Assembly (NCBI RefSeq): GCF_013393905.1
Contig: NZ_CP040272.1
Coordinates: 558,001 to 622,000, forward strand
DNA: 64,000 nt
Direction of reading: 5' to 3'
From: Nostoc sp. C052
GTDB lineage: Bacteria > Cyanobacteriota > Cyanobacteriia > Cyanobacteriales > Nostocaceae
Part shown: one piece after another, positions 52,965 to 61,653 of the stretch
Layout of the letters: each line of letters opens with the position of its first letter
Numbering within the stretch: the stretch's first letter is position 1
Made by a program: the position numbers and the translations under genes
Notes under the pieces: generated by a model
Databases searched by the model: none
Seen by the model: only the letters and a program-made list of their open reading frames with translations
Told to the model about the DNA's origin: nothing

Positions 52965-53810
52965 CTACAACAGCGAGTCCATCAAATTCATCACTTTCAT
53001 CGCACCATCTGACAAAGTGCTTGTTACTGTGTGGTTAACTTGATGTTCTAGTAATCCTTTCAGAGAAATTAGCTTCAGACTATTTTCGGCAAGAGTCTCG
53101 GCGATCGCATCTGCGGCGGGTAGATATCCAATCGCTCCCAAATCTGCTAAGACTGCTCGACGCAATTGCAATTTCTCTCCAGCTAAAGCCTGTACCAACC
53201 GTTCTCCATAAACTGGCTCTTGCGTTAATTGATACATAGCTCGTGCGGCAGCATATTGCACCAATTCAATTGGATGCTCTAAAAATGGTTTTACCAAATG
53301 GGTGAATTCATTCGCCCTCAAGGTTCCCAAGGCTTCTAATATGGCCTCGTAGGGTTGAGATAAATCAGGCTGCTTTGATATCAGCTGCTCTCCCTGCAAA
53401 CCTACTTGTAATAAATTAATTAAGACGGGAACACAAACCGGATCGCCCAGCATTTCTAAGGATTGTGCCGCCGCTTCCCGGACATAAAAATCTGAGCAGT
53501 CTAAACACGCAATTAAAGGTGAGACTGCCTGGCGATCGCCTAGTTTTCCTAAGGCTCTGGCTGCGTTCCGTCGTAGAGGATATCCACCTTCTGGTGTCCG
53601 ATCAGCTTCATCTTCTAAAGCTTTAATTAATCCTGTAACCGCAGCTGTTTCAGATATCCGAAATCTACCCAACCACCAGGCAGCATAAAACCGCAGACCT
53701 AAATCTGCACTTTCTAGATTAGCGATCGCTTGCTCTACTGTTAAAGATTCACCATCGCCAGAGTTCCCTGTCGATGATAAATCTTCAAATTTCTGCGGAC
53801 TGGAATTCAT
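52965..53810 (-). CDS. cpcE: Phycocyanobilin lyase subunit CpcE
   Basis: The 281-residue HEAT-repeat protein (LTVEQAIANLESADLGLRFY followed by AAWWLGRFRI; YPLRRNAARALGKLGDRQAV; FYVREAAAQSLEML) is the partner of CpcF in chromophore attachment to CpcA. Its ATG overlaps the cpcD stop (TAATG), which suggests coupled translation. Length and motifs are normal. Confidence 0.95.
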   Translation of the reverse strand: MNSSPQKFEDLSSTGNSGDGESLTVEQAIANLESADLGLRFYAAWWLGRFRISETAAVTGLIKALEDEADRTPEGGYPLRRNAARALGKLGDRQAVSPLIACLDCSDFYVREAAAQSLEMLGDPVCVPVLINLLQVGLQGEQLISKQPDLSQPYEAILEALGTLRANEFTHLVKPFLEHPIELVQYAAARAMYQLTQEPVYGERLVQALAGEKLQLRRAVLADLGAIGYLPAADAIAETLAENSLKLISLKGLLEHQVNHTVTSTLSDGAMKVMNLMDSLL

Positions 53811-54067
53811 TATGAAGAAGGAGGATCGCTTTGTTCGCTATCTGTTTTAGTTTCAGCGTTCAATGGCTGAATGCTGACTATCTTGCCACCCAAGCGAGTA
53901 ATTCGCTGCATTTCTTGATTCATCCGGTTCTCTGGTACTGTGAAAAACACAGTGGCACTAGAACGAATGGGATAGTTGGTTTTTTCAGTTTCTTCGCTTT
54001 GGCGCAGACCAACAACTTCGTACCGAAAGTAGCGACTACTTGTTCTACTACTAATTTGTCCAACCAT
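53810..54067 (-). CDS. cpcD: Small rod-capping linker CpcD
   Basis: The 85-residue protein is the CpcD linker that caps the distal end of phycocyanin rods. It shows the CpcD fold motif YFRYEVVGLRQSEETEKTNY with IRSSATVFFTVPENRMNQEM and a final IVSIQPL. The length matches the family. It is translationally coupled to cpcE. Confidence 0.95.
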   Translation of the reverse strand: MVGQISSRTSSRYFRYEVVGLRQSEETEKTNYPIRSSATVFFTVPENRMNQEMQRITRLGGKIVSIQPLNAETKTDSEQSDPPSS

Positions 54068-54159
54068 AAAAATTAATTCCCAATTCTAAATTGTCATTAT
54101 TGTCATTAGTCTTTTGTCTTTAATAATGACTATTGACTAATGACTATTGACTAATGAGA

Positions 54160-55029
54160 CTAAAGTGGTTTCACACTAGCTATCTTACCACCTTGTTTTA
54201 CCACTCTCTGGAAGTAACTAGATAGTTCTTCATAAGGTATAATCACCGCTTGATTAACACGGCGGGTGCTAGGATAGCCAGCACCGAAAACACCTGCTAC
54301 TTCAATGCGATAAAGTCTGCCTTCTTTGCCAAAAGTTCCGGCACCACCAAAAGTACTGTTGGGGGTAACACCTTTTTCAGAAGCAACGTATGAAAAACCT
54401 GAAGGACCACCAGATGGAGGAACAACGATGGATGCACTATTGCGTCCTAGTTCGCTCGCAAGGCGGGAAGATTTGCCTTTGAGTTGGGAGGTATCGCTAC
54501 TGGCATAGCCGCGATAAAGTTGGAATATCCGGCTAAATCCGACAGTTTTCTGTCCTGTTTGGGTTTTAAAGCCGCGATAGTAAGGCACTATATTTTCACC
54601 AAAGCTAGATTGATACTCTGGTGAATCAATATAAGAATCAATGTCGGCTTCATATCCCTTGTTTTGGTACAAGTCCAAGTGATAGACGACATCAGACTCA
54701 TCATAAGGGGCACGACCCAACAAATGTTTGTAGTTGAGTTCGATGACGCGAGTTTGGAAGTTGTCGTAGAAAAATTTGGTTTTGTACAGTTCTGATTTAG
54801 CTAGTTGACGCACAAACTCTTGTACTGTACTTTTCCCATCGCGCAGGATAGATTCAGCACTTATGAGCCGGTCAGATGTCAAGATGTAGTTGTTGCCCAA
54901 AACTTGACGATAGACGGCAGCAATTACTCTCTCAATGTCTTCTTTGGTTGCATTTGGACGCAATTCTACAGGAGACTGATCGCTAAAAGGTTCTGTTCCC
55001 AAACGGGAAGCTGCTGTTGTAATAGCCAT
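54160..55029 (-). CDS. cpcC: Phycocyanin-associated rod linker (CpcC type)
   Basis: The 289-residue linker has the N-terminal phycobilisome linker domain (LRPNATKEDIERVIAAVYRQ, ELNYKHLLGRAPYDESDVVY, SYIDSPEYQSSFGENIVPYY) and a C-terminal CpcD-like domain (YRIEVAGVFGAGYPSTRRVN). It joins phycocyanin hexamers in the rod. It is very like CpcC of unicellular strains in length and sequence. It is the second of two tandem rod linkers. Confidence 0.94.
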   Translation of the reverse strand: MAITTAASRLGTEPFSDQSPVELRPNATKEDIERVIAAVYRQVLGNNYILTSDRLISAESILRDGKSTVQEFVRQLAKSELYKTKFFYDNFQTRVIELNYKHLLGRAPYDESDVVYHLDLYQNKGYEADIDSYIDSPEYQSSFGENIVPYYRGFKTQTGQKTVGFSRIFQLYRGYASSDTSQLKGKSSRLASELGRNSASIVVPPSGGPSGFSYVASEKGVTPNSTFGGAGTFGKEGRLYRIEVAGVFGAGYPSTRRVNQAVIIPYEELSSYFQRVVKQGGKIASVKPL

Positions 55030-55063
55030 TGGTAATTTTTCCTTTGTAACTTAGTAATTGGTA

Positions 55064-55133
55064 AGGGGAGTGGGGAGTGGGGAGTTGAGAGTGGTGAAAT
55101 TCCCTACTCCCTACTCCCTACTCCCTACTCCCC
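55064..55133. repeat. Heptamer arrays facing each other between the two linker genes
   Basis: GGGGAGT units (three, from about 55065) face ACTCCCT units (four, 55104-55131). The two arrays are complementary, so the transcript can form a hairpin between the linker genes. Confidence 0.8.
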
Positions 55134-55146
55134 CCCGATTCCCTAT

Positions 55147-55959
55147 TTATACGGCTGTAATGCTAAGAACTCGGCTGCCTTTGCGATTCAACTGCTGCAA
55201 TTTACTAGAAAGTTGCTCGTAAGGTACGATCAACTCCGCAGTACCACGTCTGACTACAGTTGAATTTGGGGAAGCTGATTGTAGCACTCTGATGCGGTAT
55301 GTTTCACCGCGACCGCCTGTAGAGAGGCCAGTTAAGGCTCCAGCAGAAACGGGGTAAATGGGTGAAGCTAGATTCTTCGCCACTTCCCAGGTTAGCCGTC
55401 CTTGTTTTTGCCCTTGAGCGCGATCGCTATTAGCATAACCGCGATACAGTTGGAACAGTCGGCTATAGCCAACGTTTTTCTGTCCTACTTGACTCTTAAA
55501 GCCCCGATAGAAGGGCACAATACTTTCGCCAAAACTCTCTTGATATTCTAATGAGTCAATGTAGGAATTAATCTCAGCTTCGTAACCTTGTGAGTTATAA
55601 AGCTCAACATGGTACGAAATCTCTGACTCATCTTCTGGGGCACGCCCCAATAAATGCTTATAATTCAACTCGATAAACCGAGTTTGGGAATTGGAGTGGA
55701 AAAACTTATCCCGATACAGTTCCGATTGAGCAATGGCTTGCACAAATCCCCGAACGGAGATTCCACCTTGCTGCAACAGTGATTCTGCGCTGACAAGACG
55801 CTCTCCCTCAAGTAGATAGGCATTACCCAAAACCTGACGGTAAGCCGCCCGGATAACCACTGCTACATCCGCTTCTGTTCTATCAGGACGTAGTTCTACT
55901 GGCGCCGAATTCTCAAACGCTCCAATTCCTAATCTTGCTGCTTGTCCCAAAGCTGCCAT
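55147..55959 (-). CDS. cpcC: Phycocyanin-associated rod linker (second CpcC/CpcH type)
   Basis: The 270-residue linker starts MAALGQAARLGIGAFENSAP and has the same two domains as its neighbour: a phycobilisome linker domain (IELNYKHLLGRAPEDESEIS, SYIDSLEYQESFGESIVPFY) and a C-terminal CpcD-like domain (YRIRVLQSASPNSTVVRRG). Two tandem rod linkers before cpcD resemble the inducible cpc2 operons of chromatically acclimating strains, where they are called cpcH and cpcI. It is separated from cpcA by 603 bases and a terminator. Confidence 0.93.
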   Translation of the reverse strand: MAALGQAARLGIGAFENSAPVELRPDRTEADVAVVIRAAYRQVLGNAYLLEGERLVSAESLLQQGGISVRGFVQAIAQSELYRDKFFHSNSQTRFIELNYKHLLGRAPEDESEISYHVELYNSQGYEAEINSYIDSLEYQESFGESIVPFYRGFKSQVGQKNVGYSRLFQLYRGYANSDRAQGQKQGRLTWEVAKNLASPIYPVSAGALTGLSTGGRGETYRIRVLQSASPNSTVVRRGTAELIVPYEQLSSKLQQLNRKGSRVLSITAV

Positions 55960-56562
55960 CTTTAAAACCTCCTCAGTTTTAACTGCAAAACTAAAAACTT
56001 TTTAGAAAAATTTTTTCTAGTCTTTTAACAGTCCTTTGAAATTGAGACTCACTGCACCTTTAGATACGGTGATTGTTAAGACATCGCTGCCTTAATATCC
56101 TGTTTCCACAGGTTCCCAGGCTCACTTTATGGATTCAGCATTCTCCAATCTGATAAACCCCCAAACGCTGCACGTAGCTTGCTTCCCTCTAGGGTTAGGC
56201 ATACTCGCTACGCTACGCTAGAGAAGATTTTACTGCCTCACCACATTTGCCACGAGGGCATAGTGATATCTCCTTACGTTATTTCGGGCGTATACTTTCC
56301 CCCAGTTCAGGGGTAGGTTTTTAAATCTTGTACTGATAAAAATATTGTGCCAATTGACGGTAGCTTAAAAGAGGCACTGAGTTGCGAACTTTCCCAAAAG
56401 TTGTAGCAAGTACTGTGCTACATTGGCAGCTTTTATCCCTGTCTAACTCTTTCTCCAGGGTATTCAGCTAGCGTTTCCTAAAAAACTGCCCGGAGAAGTA
56501 AACAACTCATAGAACTTACTTGTCATAAGAGCTGATTTCCTCTCCGGGCTAAAGAAATACTC
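55960..56562. other. 600-bp gap between cpcA and the first rod linker
   Basis: It holds an intrinsic terminator next to cpcA (56482-56549) and a short repeat (ACTCGCTACGCTACGCTAGA near 56208). The rest is non-coding and may be a long leader or a second promoter for the linker genes. Confidence 0.6.
56482..56549 (-). terminator. Terminator/attenuator after cpcBA
   Basis: On the minus strand GCCCGGAGA (56549-56541) pairs with TCTCCGGGC (56496-56488), followed by AG and six Ts. It begins 13 bases past the cpcA stop. Partial termination here would make cpcBA transcripts far more abundant than linker transcripts, as known for phycocyanin operons. Confidence 0.85.
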
Positions 56563-57054
56563 TTAGCTTAGAGTATTGATTACATAGTCGATGTAGGAAT
56601 TTGCTTCAACAGCAGGATCGCCGCTTAGACCGTGGTTAGCTTTGATGTACTTGAGAGCTTCAATGTACCAGCTAGGAGACAGGTCAAAAGTCCGGTTGAT
56701 TTCAGCCAAGCCAGAAATCAAGAAATCGTCCAAGGGGCCTGTGCCACCAACAACTAAAGCGTATGTGATAATCCGCAAGTAGTAGCCGACATCACGTACA
56801 CACTTGCCTTTACCGCGTGAATCAGACGCGAAGTTAGGGCCTTGTTGTTGGGTGGTGTAAGGGAACTTGTTATATACTGCTTGAGCAGCACCTTCGGTCA
56901 AGCGTTGAGCGTTAGCGCTTAAAGCTTTTGCTGCTTGTAAGCTAGCTGGTGCTTGGCGGAAGCGACCAAAAGCAACTTGAATTTCGGTGCTGCTGAGATA
57001 ACGGCCTTGAGAATCAGCCGATGCGATCGCTTCAGTTAGAGGTGTTTTTGTCAT
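56563..57054 (-). CDS. cpcA: Phycocyanin alpha subunit
   Basis: The 163-residue globin-like subunit begins MTKTPLTEAIASADSQGRYL and has the chromophore cysteine in GKGKCVRDVGYYLRIITYAL (cysteine 85 by direct count, homologous to Cys84). It carries one phycocyanobilin, attached by CpcE/CpcF encoded downstream. It lies 91 bases after cpcB in the normal order. Confidence 0.96.
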   Translation of the reverse strand: MTKTPLTEAIASADSQGRYLSSTEIQVAFGRFRQAPASLQAAKALSANAQRLTEGAAQAVYNKFPYTTQQQGPNFASDSRGKGKCVRDVGYYLRIITYALVVGGTGPLDDFLISGLAEINRTFDLSPSWYIEALKYIKANHGLSGDPAVEANSYIDYVINTLS

Positions 57055-57145
57055 TTTGGTATTTCCCTTTTACAAACGTTATGGTTGAAATTTTGTTTTG
57101 TCCTATGGACAATTATTTAGTCAACATCAGCAATGCAAGCTTTGC

Positions 57146-57667
57146 TTAAGCTACAGCAGCCGCAGCACGATCAAAATAGCCAGCTATTTCAGATGCCAAA
57201 GCACTGCAATCGCCTCTGGTGATATTGTTTGTATCGTTGACAATTGCCAAAGAAGCTTGTTTTAGCTTCTGAATACCAACTGCAACTGAAGCTCCAGGAG
57301 TTCCCAATGCCAAATAGGTTTCCCGTAAGCCGTTGAGGGCACGGTCATCTAGCACGCTAGAATCGCCAGCAAAAATCGCATAAGTGATGTAGCGGAGAAT
57401 GATGTCCAAGTCTCTGATACAAGCAGCTGCACGACGGCTGGTATAAGCATTACCACCAGGAGTGATCAATTGGGGTTGTTCTGCCCACAAATCACGAGCC
57501 GCAGCAGCAACAAGAGCTGACGCATTGCTGGTAATACGGTTAACCGCATCTGCACGCTTGTTACCATCTTTGACTAGTTCGCTCAACGCATCCAATTGTG
57601 CATCGGAGAGATATTCGCCGCGTGTATCAGCTTGGGATACTACTTTTGCAAATGCATCTAAAACCAT
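57146..57667 (-). CDS. cpcB: Phycocyanin beta subunit
   Basis: The 173-residue subunit starts MVLDAFAKVVSQADTRGEYL. Both chromophore cysteines are present, in RRAAACIRDLDIILRY (homologous to Cys84) and NITRGDCSAL (homologous to Cys155), and the asparagine of PGGNAYT that is usually methylated is kept. It departs from common CpcB proteins at MAACLRDME (AAACIRDLD here) and DDRCLNG (DDRALNG here). It is the first gene of the rod operon. Confidence 0.94.
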   Translation of the reverse strand: MVLDAFAKVVSQADTRGEYLSDAQLDALSELVKDGNKRADAVNRITSNASALVAAAARDLWAEQPQLITPGGNAYTSRRAAACIRDLDIILRYITYAIFAGDSSVLDDRALNGLRETYLALGTPGASVAVGIQKLKQASLAIVNDTNNITRGDCSALASEIAGYFDRAAAAVA

Positions 57668-58491
57668 TGCGTTAAATCTCCTAATTTGCTTGGTTAAGAA
57701 TAATTTGGACTCAAAACTGAATGGTTCAGTTTATTTTTGATGTCAGCACTGCCTGACGAGTTACGAAAGGGTTAAAACAGACATCCAAGAAATAAGTTTA
57801 CGATCTCCAGGCTTTCAGATTAAAACTTTTGTTAGAAAACTTCAAACTTCTATGAAGGACTGGAAAACCTGATTAAGATGTTGTTTTTTACTCTCAAGTT
57901 CTCTTTATACAATGCTGCCGCATCATTATTTATTACAAATTATTGTTATGTTTGTGAATTTTGTTTACATAACTTCACATCTTTGTCTCTGTTAGACCGT
58001 AGAGAAATTTATTCTGAGAAATTCCTTAAAGGGCGTAGCCCGCCGCAGGTATCGCGCCTAGAATCATGTATTATTTACTACTAAAATGGCTTTTGCCAAA
58101 GGCACGTGTCATAGCCATGTTAGTTTTTATAAATTTTGCAACTACTATAAACACGAGATTATTGAGTCTTTAAAGATACAAATTAAATTTTGATTGCTCA
58201 GTATTTTAAGTATGTATTGTATTTATATTGTATTCGTTGTATTTGTTCTAGCCCAGTATTTATGTGGGTTTTTCTAGATTTGGAATACAAGGCTGTCTAC
58301 AGAAGTCCTCAATTGTTAAATTGCAAGATTTACATACCAAAGAAAAAAGACTTGATTTTGGATGAATTTCCATGATAGTCTGCGTTCAAGCACAAACTAC
58401 GGTTTATTGATGTAATTACCGTAGTTTTGATTGCCCAGTGTGTTTGTCAATTTGCTTTCCTCAAAGTTAATGGAAACGAAAATCACCCATT
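57668..58491. other. Long cpcB upstream region, divergent from a methyltransferase gene
   Basis: The 824 bp between cpcB and the gene at 58492 contain no convincing gene. Near 58027-58055 there is a short repeat (GGGCGTAGCCCGCCGCAGG). The region next to cpcB is AT-rich and should contain the strong, probably light-regulated cpc promoter and leader; I could not fix the promoter elements. Confidence 0.5.
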
Positions 58492-59148
58492 ATGGTAAAA
58501 AACTGGTTTGAATGGCACGACCTCTACAAGAACGAACCGAAATTGCAACAACGCCTGCAAATTGTGCAGGAATACATTGCCCATAGCTTGAATTTGTCCC
58601 AACCAGGGTTAATCCGTGTAGTTAGTGTTTGCGCGGGCGATGGAAGAGATTTGCTAGGAACGCTGTCAAATCATCCACGGGCAAAAGATGTTTATGCCCG
58701 ACTTGTAGAGCTAAATCCCCAACTAGTTGAACGTGGACAAGAAACAATAGAATCGTTGGGTTTGACAAAACAAATTGAGTTTATCAATGGTGATGCAACT
58801 ATTTCCTCAAACTATGTAGGAGCAGTTCCAGCAGACATCGTGATTGTATGTGGTGTATTTGGCAATCTCGCAGATGAAACTGAACTCAATCGCTTACTGG
58901 CAAACCTGAGTTTTCTCAGTAAAAAAGGTGCTTTTGTAATTTGGACTCGTGGACACTCTCAGGGTATTGCTCACTCTGAAACTGTTCGTAAATTTTTCCG
59001 TGAACATGGATTTGAAGAAGTGGACTTCAAACTCACCGCAACAGGAGATATGGGAGTAGGTATTCATCGTTACCTGGGTGAAAGTTTAACTGCACCCAAA
59101 GAGCAACAGTTTTTCGCCTTTACTGGTACTCCAAGTAAAGCCAAATGA
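58492..59148 (+). CDS. Class I SAM-dependent methyltransferase of unknown substrate
   Basis: The 218-residue protein has an N-terminal helix pair (MVKNWFEWHDLYKNEPKLQQ), motif I VVSVCAGDGRDLLG (about 44-57), ELNPQLVERGQ, FINGDATISSNY, and ADIVIVCGVFGNLADETELN (about 118-137). The chemistry is clear, the substrate is not. The promoter region is shared with cpcB on the other strand, but nothing else links it to phycobilisomes. Confidence 0.8.
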   Translation: MVKNWFEWHDLYKNEPKLQQRLQIVQEYIAHSLNLSQPGLIRVVSVCAGDGRDLLGTLSNHPRAKDVYARLVELNPQLVERGQETIESLGLTKQIEFINGDATISSNYVGAVPADIVIVCGVFGNLADETELNRLLANLSFLSKKGAFVIWTRGHSQGIAHSETVRKFFREHGFEEVDFKLTATGDMGVGIHRYLGESLTAPKEQQFFAFTGTPSKAK

Positions 59149-59150
59149 AG

Positions 59151-59173
59151 AGTGCTGAGTGCTGAGTGCTGAG
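59151..59173. repeat. Heptamer repeat AGTGCTG
   Basis: Three tandem AGTGCTG units lie four bases after the methyltransferase stop. Confidence 0.85.
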
Positions 59174-59320
59174 TTGAAAGACCGCCCACAATATGCGGGG
59201 CTTTTACTATAGTGCGGAAGTACTGAGTAATCTTTTTGTCACTCAGCACTCTCCTTTGCCAAGGTACTCAGGACTGAGTGTGGTAAATAATATCTCTAAA
59301 ATTTTTTTGACACAAAACCT

Positions 59321-60415
59321 ATGACCGCTATAGTTAAGCCTCAGAATACAAACATCTTTCGCCGTTTCACGTGGCTTTTAGCACCTGGGTTGTTAACCTT
59401 GGCAACTTCGTTAACATTGGTTAGTTGCACAACTGAAGGGCAAAAAGCTCAAACCCCATCTGCTGCGACAAATGTATCTGAGACCAATTCCAATTCATCT
59501 GGAATTAAAGCGAAGGTACTCCGTATGGGGTATCAATCAGCAGGCGATTTGGTCAGATCGCAAAAAGTATTAGAAAAGCGTCTAGAACCTCTAGGGGTAA
59601 AGGTGGAGTGGGCACAATTTGTCCAAGGGCCACAACTAATGGAAGCGATGAATGTCGGCAAAATTGATTTAGGTTCCGTTGGGGAAACTCCGCCGATTTT
59701 CGCTCAAGCTGCTGGCGCTCAAATTGTTTATGTGGTTGGTTCTCGACGTACTCCAACCACAGGTAGATCAAGTGTGATTGCTGTCCCACCAAATTCTCCC
59801 ATTAAGAGCGTCAAGGATCTCAAAGGACAAAAAATCGTCTTTCAAAAAGCTTCTGCATCTCATTATTTTGTCTTTAGAGCTTTGGAAGATGCGGGTTTAA
59901 AACCCAGCGATATAAAAATCTTGAGTATACCTACAGTGGAAGCTAGTAGTGCTTTTCTAGAAGGGAAAATTCCGGTTTGGGTAGCGGGCGATCCTTATCT
60001 AGCTTTGGCTGAAAAATCAAATAAGATCCGAGTAATTAAAACTGCCGAAGGACTTGATACCCCCGGTGCATACTATATTGGTGCAAGGCAGTTTGCGGTT
60101 GATAATCCGGGAATTCTGCGGATAGTGATTGAGGAGATTGATAAACTCCAGCGCTGGGCTGAGGCAAATCCTAAAGAAGTAGCAAAAATTATTGGGCCAA
60201 TCCAAAAACTACCTCCTGACATTATGGAAAAGGTAGTTAGCCGCCGCAGTTATGGCTTGAGAGGCATTTCCCCAGAGTTAATTAAAGAACAACAGCGAGT
60301 TGCAGATTACTTTTATAAATATGGTGTGATTCCTAAACAGGTCAACATTCAGGAAGCTGTGTTGACACCTGAAGAATATGCCGCAATTACTCCAGAATCT
60401 ATTAGCCAAAAATAA
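59321..60415 (+). CDS. Aliphatic sulfonate-type ABC transporter substrate-binding lipoprotein
   Basis: The 364-residue protein has a signal peptide ending in a lipobox (LATSLTLVSC, cysteine near residue 39). The mature part begins LRMGYQSAGDLVRSQKVLEK and has WAQFVQGPQLMEAMNVGKID, LGSVGETPPIFAQAAGAQIV and KGQKIVFQKASASHYFVFRA, all typical of SsuA-like sulfonate or taurine binding proteins. No permease, ATPase or monooxygenase gene is next to it, so it is an orphan in this window. The exact ligand is inferred. Confidence 0.9.
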   Translation: MTAIVKPQNTNIFRRFTWLLAPGLLTLATSLTLVSCTTEGQKAQTPSAATNVSETNSNSSGIKAKVLRMGYQSAGDLVRSQKVLEKRLEPLGVKVEWAQFVQGPQLMEAMNVGKIDLGSVGETPPIFAQAAGAQIVYVVGSRRTPTTGRSSVIAVPPNSPIKSVKDLKGQKIVFQKASASHYFVFRALEDAGLKPSDIKILSIPTVEASSAFLEGKIPVWVAGDPYLALAEKSNKIRVIKTAEGLDTPGAYYIGARQFAVDNPGILRIVIEEIDKLQRWAEANPKEVAKIIGPIQKLPPDIMEKVVSRRSYGLRGISPELIKEQQRVADYFYKYGVIPKQVNIQEAVLTPEEYAAITPESISQK

Positions 60416-60447
60416 GTTGAAAAGACTTATGATGCAATACGGTTCAT

Positions 60448-60572
60448 TTAAGGAAACTCCAAGAAATAAATTATCCAATATTGTGGGGTGGGCAACATGA
60501 GCGTTTATATGGTGGGCAAGATGCCCACCCCACAAGAGTTAATTGGATATTTTTTTATTTGTCAGTCCCTAA
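60448..60572. mobile_element. MITE-like element with TTAAGGGACTTCCAA ends, copy 2
   Basis: The ends TTAAGGAAACTCCAAGAAAT and TTTGTCAGTCCCTAA match 30103-30216. Its interior differs and holds a perfect 14-bp inverted repeat TTGTGGGGTGGGCA/TGCCCACCCCACAA (60481-60494, 60522-60535), which may also terminate the preceding gene. Confidence 0.75.
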
Positions 60573-60681
60573 GAGTTATTGGTGTAGATAATTGAGCTAG
60601 AGAAGAGGTGATAAATCGCGTCTCTACATCAGGGTTTTAGGATTAATGGGTTGAGAAACAACACGAAATTTCTTTGTAGAA

Positions 60682-61497
60682 TTACTCGAATTTATTTTGG
60701 AGAAAGGCGATAACGCGCTTGAATGCTTGGGGATCTTGGTAAAGAAAGCGATGACCGCCCTTAAAGAATTCTAAATACGAACCTGGTATCTGTTTGTGCA
60801 TCGCTTCAAGATTGGCAGGAGGAGATATGCCATCGTGATGACCGCCGCAGATATAGACAGGAAGATGCAATTGAGAGAGTCGATTATATGTATCGTGGGC
60901 AGCACGAGCCTCAAGCTGGCGACGACGGCCAATTTCACGACTTGGTTCGTCTACATCCTCTTGAGCAGATGCTAGTGTCAGCTTCACTAAATCCTGAAAT
61001 TGTGCTGTCCGGCTAGAGAGCCAAGCTTCCTCTTGCCAGCGGGTATCAGCAATTGTGATTTGCCGATGAGCGACTTCCTCAATTGGAAGGTTCACGAGTT
61101 CATGTAGTGGATATGATGACCCACCAGCACCGCCACTACTAGTACAGGCCAAAACAAGACGTTCAACGCGGTGTGGATAGCGCAGTGCCAATTCTTGGGC
61201 TACCATACCCCCAAAGGAAATTCCGATGACATGAGCGCTCTCCCAGCCGACTGCGTTTAACAAAAAGTCTGCATCGGCGGCGTAATCTGCTATGGTGTAG
61301 GGAATATCAGGTTTTGAAGTTTGACCGAGACCGCGCTGATCGTAAGCCAGGATTTCAAAGTGTGGGGCTAGTGGTGAGTCAAAAATAGTAGGCGATCGCC
61401 GCAAGTCTCCTCCAGTACCACTAATACTGAGTAGGCGTTGACCAGTGCCACGAATCTCATAATACATTTGCAAATCACGAATAGATACAAATGGCAT
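60682..61497 (-). CDS. Alpha/beta hydrolase
   Basis: The 271-residue protein has LLSISGTGGDLRRSPTIF at the oxyanion region, FEILAYDQRGLGQTSKPD (about 49-66), the nucleophile elbow VIGISFGGMVAQELAL (serine near 98), the acid in ICGGHHDGISPP and the histidine in KGGHRFLYQDP. The triad is complete. It resembles lactonase-like hydrolases such as 3-oxoadipate enol-lactonase, but the substrate is not known. It lies about 155 bases after hpnH on the same strand. Confidence 0.88.
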   Translation of the reverse strand: MPFVSIRDLQMYYEIRGTGQRLLSISGTGGDLRRSPTIFDSPLAPHFEILAYDQRGLGQTSKPDIPYTIADYAADADFLLNAVGWESAHVIGISFGGMVAQELALRYPHRVERLVLACTSSGGAGGSSYPLHELVNLPIEEVAHRQITIADTRWQEEAWLSSRTAQFQDLVKLTLASAQEDVDEPSREIGRRRQLEARAAHDTYNRLSQLHLPVYICGGHHDGISPPANLEAMHKQIPGSYLEFFKGGHRFLYQDPQAFKRVIAFLQNKFE

Positions 61498-61653
61498 GAG
61501 TATTTTCCCTGATTTATTTCGCAGAAGTCGATCGCAATATCTCTAAAAAAGCATTCTCTTTTTACCCTCACTGGATGTTGTTGCATACATTCCAGTGGAA
61601 TCAGAACCCTTAAAGGGTGGGTAGGCATAGCCCACCGCACCCTTTAATATTTA

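Noticed and set aside
57668..58491. Small frames upstream of cpcB
   Set aside because: They are AT-rich, lack motifs and ribosome binding sites, and sit in the expected promoter and leader region.
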